Shown piece after piece: positions 58,079 to 64,000 of a stretch of 64,000 bases of DNA. The notes under the pieces were generated by a model that saw nothing but the letters and a program-made list of their open reading frames with translations, ran no database searches and was not told the origin of the DNA. The position numbers and the translations under genes are program-made. Positions within the stretch are counted from its first letter, which is position 1. The number at the start of each line of letters is the position of its first letter. This DNA comes from Niebla homalea (Eukaryota > Ascomycota > Lecanoromycetes > Lecanorales > Ramalinaceae): NCBI GenBank assembly GCA_019925105.1, contig JAHGAU010000049.1, forward strand, positions 21,026-85,025, given 5' to 3'.

Positions 58079-59045
58079 ATGAATTTACCTTTAATCTTAT
58101 TTCTAGTTGGAATCATAGGTTTTGTTCTTAACAGAAAAAATATAATCTTAATGCTTATTTCGATCGAAATCATGCTGTTAGCAGTTACGTTTTTTATATT
58201 GGTATGTTCATTTAGCTTTGATGATATATTAGGTCAATTGTACGCCATATATGTTATATCTATAGCTGGTGCAGAATCTGCGGTCGGATTAGCCATATTA
58301 GTGGCCTTTTACAGATTTTCTTTCTTCTAAGTTATAACTGTATATTCTCTAGAACCCGCGGCGGGTTAGCAAAAATAAACCAGATTTTAGCTTACGTACC
58401 CTAGCCGCGGGACCTGTGTAACACCAATACCAAAATTAAGAGGTATAGGCCGCATTTAGCTAGAAATAAAGTTAGAGTCGGTGCAAGTCCCACACCGAAA
58501 GCTGGAGCTAAAGCTATATATAATCAGTGAAACGGGCATAGAAGATGTTTAGATCTGAAAAGGTGGAGGAAACCTTTGCCTAGTTTTATATTTCAAGACG
58601 TTGTACTATAAGGCAAGCACTTTACTAAGTAATAAGTAAGTTTTAGCTAATTAATATATACGTATTGACTATAAGGCGAAACCTTCAAATTGCGGGGAAT
58701 TCTTAAAGACAAATTTACCAAGTTAAAATAGTAATATAATTAATGGAACAGGCAATGACTCGTTGTATGGTTAAAACGGTTTGTATGAAGAAATGAAATA
58801 GATAATCCGCAGCCAAACACCAAGAGCTAAACGGGGTGTGCAGTTCATCGACTAAACGAAGGTTGGTTAACAACTATGATAAATTTTATAAGTTCTATAA
58901 GCCATGTTCATAAATTGTTTGCTTAAGATATAGTCAGGCATAATGTAAAAGTTATGGGTATACCCAGCCAACCTAAGGAAATCGCCTGCATTTCTATGGT
59001 AAAGGGAAAACACGAAGAGGAAGTATTGCAATAGGTAATAAGTAA
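58079..59045 (+). CDS. nad4L: NADH dehydrogenase subunit 4L (one intron)
   Basis: ND4L is a small membrane subunit of complex I. Exon 1 is 58079-58317 and exon 2 is 59015-59045. An unspliced reading would stop at 58328 and end abnormally (FYRFSFF). Splicing splits a Leu codon as tt|a and gives the usual C-terminus [13 protein letters not shown], for a normal length of 89 residues. The conserved Glu residues are in [11 protein letters not shown] and [16 protein letters not shown]. The restored stop TAA (59043-59045) shares its last A with the ATG of nad5, the hallmark nad4L/nad5 overlap of fungi. This strongly supports the inferred junction. Confidence 0.93.
58318..59014 (+). other. group I intron in nad4L
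   Basis: This 697-nt intron starts after T58317 and ends with G59014. The core is caaattgcggggaattc (about 58687), agataatccgcagccaaac (about 58800), catcgactaaacg (about 58847) and taagatatagtcagg (about 58925), matching nad1 intron 1 and rnl introns 1 and 2. It lies almost at the very end of the gene, leaving a 31-nt last exon. Confidence 0.9.
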
Positions 59046-62000
59046 TGTATTTAGCCATAATCGTCTTACCTTTATTAGGATCGATAGTATCTGGCTTTTT
59101 TGGTAGAAAAGTTGGAGTAAATGGGGCTCAAACCATCACGTGTTTATGTGTAATAACAACAACAATTATGGCTATTTTAGCCTTTGTTGAAGTAGCACTA
59201 AGTAATATCCCGGTGTATCTTACACTGTTTAGATGAATAGATTCAGAATCAGTTAATGTTTTGTGGGCCTTTACGTTTGATTCCTTAACTGTTTCAATGT
59301 TAATACCCGTGCTTATAATCTCCTCTTTGGTCCACGTTTACTCAGTAGGATACATGGCACACGATCCGCACGTTCAAAGATTCTTTAGTTATTTAAGCCT
59401 GTTTACTTTCATGATGATTATTCTTGTAACGGCCAATAGCTTCTTATTAATGTTTGTAGGATGAGAAGGTGTGGGGATATGCTCATATTTATTAGTAAGT
59501 TTCTGATTTACTAGAATAGCCGCAAATCAAAGCTCAGCCTCTGCTTTCTTAACTAACAGAGTAGGTGATTGCTTTTTAACTATAGGTATGTTTGTTATTA
59601 TACGAACATTTGGTAATTTAGATTACTCTACGGTTTTCTCTTTGGCTCCTTTTGTAAATGAAAATGTTATTGTTATAATAGGTATTTGCTTATTAATAGG
59701 CGCTATGGCTAAGAGTTCTCAAATAGGTCTCCATGTTTGACTTCCTGTTGGGCTATATAGGAAATAGCTTATGTGGGATTAACTATCAAACTCCGGGAAA
59801 CTCCTTAAGCTTTTGGTACCAAGCACCACCCGCAGGGTGGGAGTGGCTGAAATAATTACTCAGGTACGGTAACAAGCCAAAAGAACCATGAAAATTAAAT
59901 GGACAACCGCGGATCTAAGTCAACTAAACTAAAAAGTATTGTTGTAAAAGAGCAACGAGTAGACGGTAGTTGGCAATAACATTTATTAGTTATTGCTTAA
60001 GGTATACTCTAATGGGTTTTGAAAAAAATTATCAAGTCAAAATCCTTTCTAAACAGATAAGGTATAAGTAAAGTTATAGTGTTGTTTCATACCCACAAGC
60101 CACTTGTTCAGAAAGCTTAGTAAAGTACAACATAAGTATTCAGGTCTAGCCATCTTAACCGATGTTGCTATGTCTCGATTTTCTCTTGTATTGTTCAACA
60201 TAGCTACGTGAAAAAATAATGTACAACAAATATAGCGTATATCACTTATCTGCAGGATTAATTTGACCATAATGTTAGCAATGGAGGGAAAGCGGCACAT
60301 TTAACCATACTTTTATACAACACAAGTTTGACATACGCTACAAATAATCTAGTTCCTATTACAACGAAAAGAACTTAGACCAGATAAATCTTTGATATAA
60401 TTATACGAAGTGGCCACAATTGACCGTATTGAACTTATAATTATTAATAGCAAGGGGAAAAGGCTCCTTTCGTAATCAAAACTGATTGTACACCACTTCG
60501 TGGGGATATCCACCCGCATGTCCCGAACCCTCGAAGGGTAAGGGTTCCATAAAAATCTACGGAATCAGCTTAAAAGAAGAGAAATTAACCACGTCGCCGC
60601 CGCGGTACCCTCGGAGGGTTGCGGTTAGTTATTCAATAATTTATCCGGGTTAGCCTTACAAAATAAATGTTAGGAGATTATGGGTAATAAGCTAGGCTAG
60701 CCTTGTTTCAAAGTCCCAACCGCCACATTTTGGCTTAGAGGTGTGTTGTTGTCCCGACAAATTATCCCCTCGGCGCCACAAAACAAAGCGGGATGCGCAT
60801 GATAAAATAAAAGTATATTACTGGGCCCCTCCTTAAATTTCACTATATGCTGGGAAACCTTTACGTTATTGCCTTATTAACTTGAAGAAAACTAGTGGCG
60901 ATGTAAGATAATCAGCAGGAAACCAACGGATAGCTCTTATCTTAGTAGAGTCCTCAGAGACTACGAGCGAAACTCCTTTATAGTTTATATTGGATCAAGG
61001 TTTAGTCCGAACAAATATAAGAGTATTTGCATACCCGCCCTACCCTCGGAGGGTTCCGGGGTATATATTTATTTATATAAATATCAACGTTTTAGCCCAC
61101 ACCCGTTTCAGCTCTAATACATGCAGCTACAATGGTTACAGCCGGTGTTTATTTACTAATGCGGTCATCTCCTCTTATTGAGTATAGCACCACAGTACTG
61201 TTAATTTGCTTATGAATTGGTAGCATTACCACTGTGTTTAGTTCTCTTATAGGCCTGTTTCAACAAGATATTAAAAAAGTAATAGCTTATTCTACCATGA
61301 GTCAATTAGGTCTTATGGTCATAGCCGTAGGTTTATCCTCTTATAATATAGCACTGTTTCATTTGGTTAATCATGCTTTTTATAAAGGCCTATTGTTCTT
61401 GGGTGCAGGTGCAGTTATTCATGCTGTAGCAGATAACCAAGATTTCAGAAAGTATGGGGCTTTGTTAAGGTTTCTACCCTTAACTTATACAGTTATGTTA
61501 ATAGCTTCTCTAAGTTTAATTGCCTTTCCTTTTATGACTGGATTTTATTCTAAAGATCTTATATTAGAAAGTTCTTTTGGCCTGTTTAAATACTCTAGTT
61601 TTGCTGTATACTTTATAGCAGTGATAGGTGCGGTGTTTACTACCTTATATTCTGTTAAAGTTTTATATTTAACTTTTATAGCAAGTCCAAATGGATCATT
61701 AATTAGTTATAAGAATGCACATGAAGGAGATATTTTTATGAGCTTACCTCTGGTCATTTTGGCTTTGTTTTCAATAACATTTGGCTTTTTTACCAGTGAT
61801 CTTTTTAAAGGTTTAGGTTCTAGGCCCTTTGCGGACAATAGTTTATTTATTCATCCTTCACATGAAATTATGATAAACACAGAGTTTGGTGTTACAACCC
61901 TATTTAAAGCCTTACCTTTTATACTTACAATTGTTTGGCTATTAATCTCTGTATTTCTACTTGAAGTTTTACCTAAGAGCCTTATTTACTTTAAATCAAG

Positions 62001-62334
62001 TAGATTTGGTTATAATCTGTTCAATTTTTTTAGTTTAAGATTTCTGGTGGAATTTCTTTATAATAGACTTATTGTTCGTTTTGCGCTTGACCTTGGTGGA
62101 CAAACTACTAAACTATTAGATAAAGGTTCTGTGGAACTTATTGGGCCATATGGTATAGAAAAAAGATTACTTATACTAAGTCAAAAGCTAAGCAAATTAG
62201 ACACTGGTCTTGTAACATCTTATGCTCTGTATATACTAATTGGTCTTATACTATACATGTTGCTACCCTATGTATTTTACCACAACTTTAGCTTATTAGC
62301 CTTAGTAATATTTGGTCTATATACCCTTCTGTAA
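59045..62334 (+). CDS. nad5: NADH dehydrogenase subunit 5 (two introns)
   Basis: ND5 is the largest proton-pumping membrane subunit of complex I. Exon 1 is 59045-59746, ending [11 protein letters not shown]. The last exon is 61096-62334, starting [17 protein letters not shown] and stopping at TAA 62332. Between them the conserved residues (D/S/A)AMEG are missing from both large exons; a 15-nt exon at about 60275-60289 (L-A-M-E-G) would supply them, giving about 651 residues, a normal length. Other conserved stretches are [69 protein letters not shown] and [20 protein letters not shown] codons encode Trp. The start overlaps the spliced nad4L stop by one base. Confidence 0.95.
59747..60274 (+). 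other. group I intron 1 of nad5 (IA-like)
   Basis: The core is aactatcaaactccgggaaactcc (about 59783), caaccgcggatctaagtca (about 59905), gcaacgagtagacgg (about 59952) and aaggtatactctaatggg (about 59999). It resembles the rns group I intron over much of its length. The 3' end at G60274 depends on the proposed micro-exon and is uncertain. Confidence 0.75.
60290..61095 (+). other. group I intron 2 of nad5 (IB-like)
   Basis: The core is ataatcagcaggaaaccaacgg (about 60908), cctcagagactac (about 60951) and aaggtttagtccg (about 60997). The 3' end G61095 is well placed before PTPVSAL. A guide-like cccctcc near 60825 could pair with ggaggg at the end of the proposed micro-exon. GC elements lie at about 60519-60550, 60597-60625 and 61033-61062. 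Confidence 0.75.
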
Positions 62335-64000
62335 ACACCCATATAGAACCACAAATTAGCCTCTAACCGCGGTGTGCAACAACCCTTGTTTAATACCAGA
62401 CACCGCCGCGGTGGACTTTAATAAGAGGTAGCCCCCACAATAGTTGCAAGTTAAATTAACCGCAACCCTCCGAGGGTACCGCGGCGGCGACTACTTTTAG
62501 TTAGGATATCAACATCATGATGTATTGTACTAAAGTATGGGCATATCACTTGATCTCCATGAATCAGCATCTAATGTGTACTATATTATTACTATGCGTA
62601 AAGGACTTTAGTTTTACTTGGGTAGGGACTATATAGCTTTGTATAATACTTCAAGGAATAATGGCCAAATAGACTTGATAATAGATAACTAGAGAACTTA
62701 TTGCAACTTGTTCCACTAATATTGTGTCAGAAGATAAGGCTACTACTTATAAAATACTTGTTTAGTTTGCATACCCGCCGCGGGTGTGACATAAAAGTCT
62801 TATAAAGAAAGCAGTAATGACCGTATCGTACTACGCTTAATATAGAGCTATTTAGAGTTACACTTATCTGTAATATTATATAAAATGATAGTGAAAAGGC
62901 TTATCTTTTGTTAAACAAGGAAATATATAAGTTACAAGGATTTTAGCCTTATTCTTCTATTGATCTATCATTGCTATATATAATTGATAGGATTGAACTT
63001 CACTTTATACCCACTATGTCGAAAACAAGGGTGTAGTATTAATCTTTAAGTAATTCCCCACCTTTCCGTTAGCCTGATGGTATAATAACTACTCTTTATA
63101 TCACACAGTAACCTAAGTAATTATCGTATGTTTTTACTTCGGCCGCCGCGGCCATAGAGTTCACACCACCCGCGGAACCCTCCGAGGGTTGCGGGTGGTA
63201 TAGGATTTAAGGCAAGTAGTATAAGCCTCATTATAGGTAAGCTAAGGTCTATAAACTACGGTTATACCTTAATATCTATGTTAGTGAAGCCTAAACCTTA
63301 TATTATATGGCCCGGCGCGGCACTATGCGCCGATATTAGTTTTAGTGGTTATCCGGCTCATACGGCTTGTTTTATAGATAAAGTAGGCTATCGAGACTAA
63401 ATAAAGCTTAACAAGTGGAATGCTCTTATTTGTTTAGTTAACAGAAAAAAGGTTCCGCTCGATGTGTTAGTTTCGAGTTAAGAGATATACGTTAAGTTAT
63501 CTAAGTTATTATAGGTTTAAGTAAATGTATTCTTATAACTGAACAACAAGTCCATCCTTAATGTTTTATACTTTCCTATAAGATTGAACTGCCGCGGCGG
63601 CAACCATAGAACAAAATTATACTACACATTAGGCTACTTTAACTAACAATTTATAGATCTAGCTAAGGGATTGTTATCTTTAGCTAATAGCGGTTATTGT
63701 CCGTATACGACTACAATAAATAAATTATACATGAAGGCGCAGATCCCGCGCCTACCCATGTCCGGATTCGGAGACAAAACACAATGGAATGCGTAATATA
63801 TTACTTTAAATCTTATAGTACTATACTATTTGATAGTGACTTAAATAAGAAATCGTGGAGTAGCCGGCTTATATGGGTATATAATCGTAGAAGTAGAAAG
63901 TATGGTCCATTTGGCCTCTTTTTATTATAGCTATAAACCGTTTATTGTCTAAATCAATGTTGATAGACCAAGTTGAATTAGCCACTATTTAAGGGTTGGT
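62335..64000 (+). other. non-coding region after nad5
   Basis: No gene is recognised. GC elements lie near 62400-62414, 62459-62487, 62773-62786, 63142-63154, 63170-63199, 63312-63333, 63590-63602 and 63735-63755. A tRNA-like 5' half near 63066-63090 lacks a T arm. Confidence 0.7.

Noticed and set aside
63066..63115. Possible tRNA start ttccgttagcctgatggtataa
   Set aside because: No pairing acceptor strand or T loop could be found downstream.

Overview
This window is part of a fungal mitochondrial genome. It carries genes for respiratory complexes I (nad1, nad2, nad3, nad4L, nad5, nad6), III (cob) and IV (cox2, cox3), ATP synthase (atp6, atp8, atp9), both rRNAs, 23 tRNAs and a candidate mitochondrial RNase P RNA. 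All intact genes lie on the + strand. UGA is read as tryptophan: it falls at conserved Trp positions in cob, cox2, cox3, nad1, nad2, nad5 and nad6, and a tRNA-Trp with anticodon UCA is present. The adjacent nad2/nad3 pair and the nad4L/nad5 pair with a one-base stop/start overlap are typical of fungi. The nearly full tRNA set and the RNase P RNA argue against the chytrids known for strongly reduced tRNA sets, but I cannot name the lineage. cox1, nad4, tRNA-Val and a CGN-reading tRNA-Arg were not found and may lie outside the window.

Layout: 1-7412 holds the 3' part of cob (two group I introns, then a group II intron with an intact reverse transcriptase/maturase/HNH protein, then another group I intron), running without a stop codon into cox2 (one intron). 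8217-9348 holds cox3, trnR and trnC. 9412-12320 (minus strand) is a decayed plasmid-type family B DNA polymerase. 13283-17485 holds nad1 (two group I introns), atp6, atp8 and atp9. A candidate rnpB lies near 17.84-18.06 kb. rns spans about 18.38-23.37 kb with two group II introns and one group I intron. 24986-27375 holds nad6 and twelve of the tRNA genes. rnl spans about 27.4-34.0 kb with three group I introns and one group II intron. 34401-35644 is a second tRNA cluster. 35.6-52.0 kb is about 16 kb with only trnL(uag) and trnQ until trnH and trnM at 52.0-52.2 kb. 52315-54531 is nad2-nad3. 58079-62334 is nad4L-nad5 (three introns). The last 1.7 kb is non-coding.

The most striking property is a flood of short GC-rich palindromes in an otherwise AT-rich genome. 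They occur in spacers and introns, in rRNA regions, and in frame inside nad2 (three), nad6, atp6 and the cob/cox2 frame. Several families share a CGC-N-GCG core. Their outer arms differ from copy to copy but remain mutually complementary. The frame breaks examined in the polymerase pseudogene coincide with such elements. A second theme is splicing: 14 introns are inferred, including two that imply exons of about 15-16 nt. Three ORF-less group II introns in rRNA genes resemble each other at their 3' ends and may rely on the cob intron protein.
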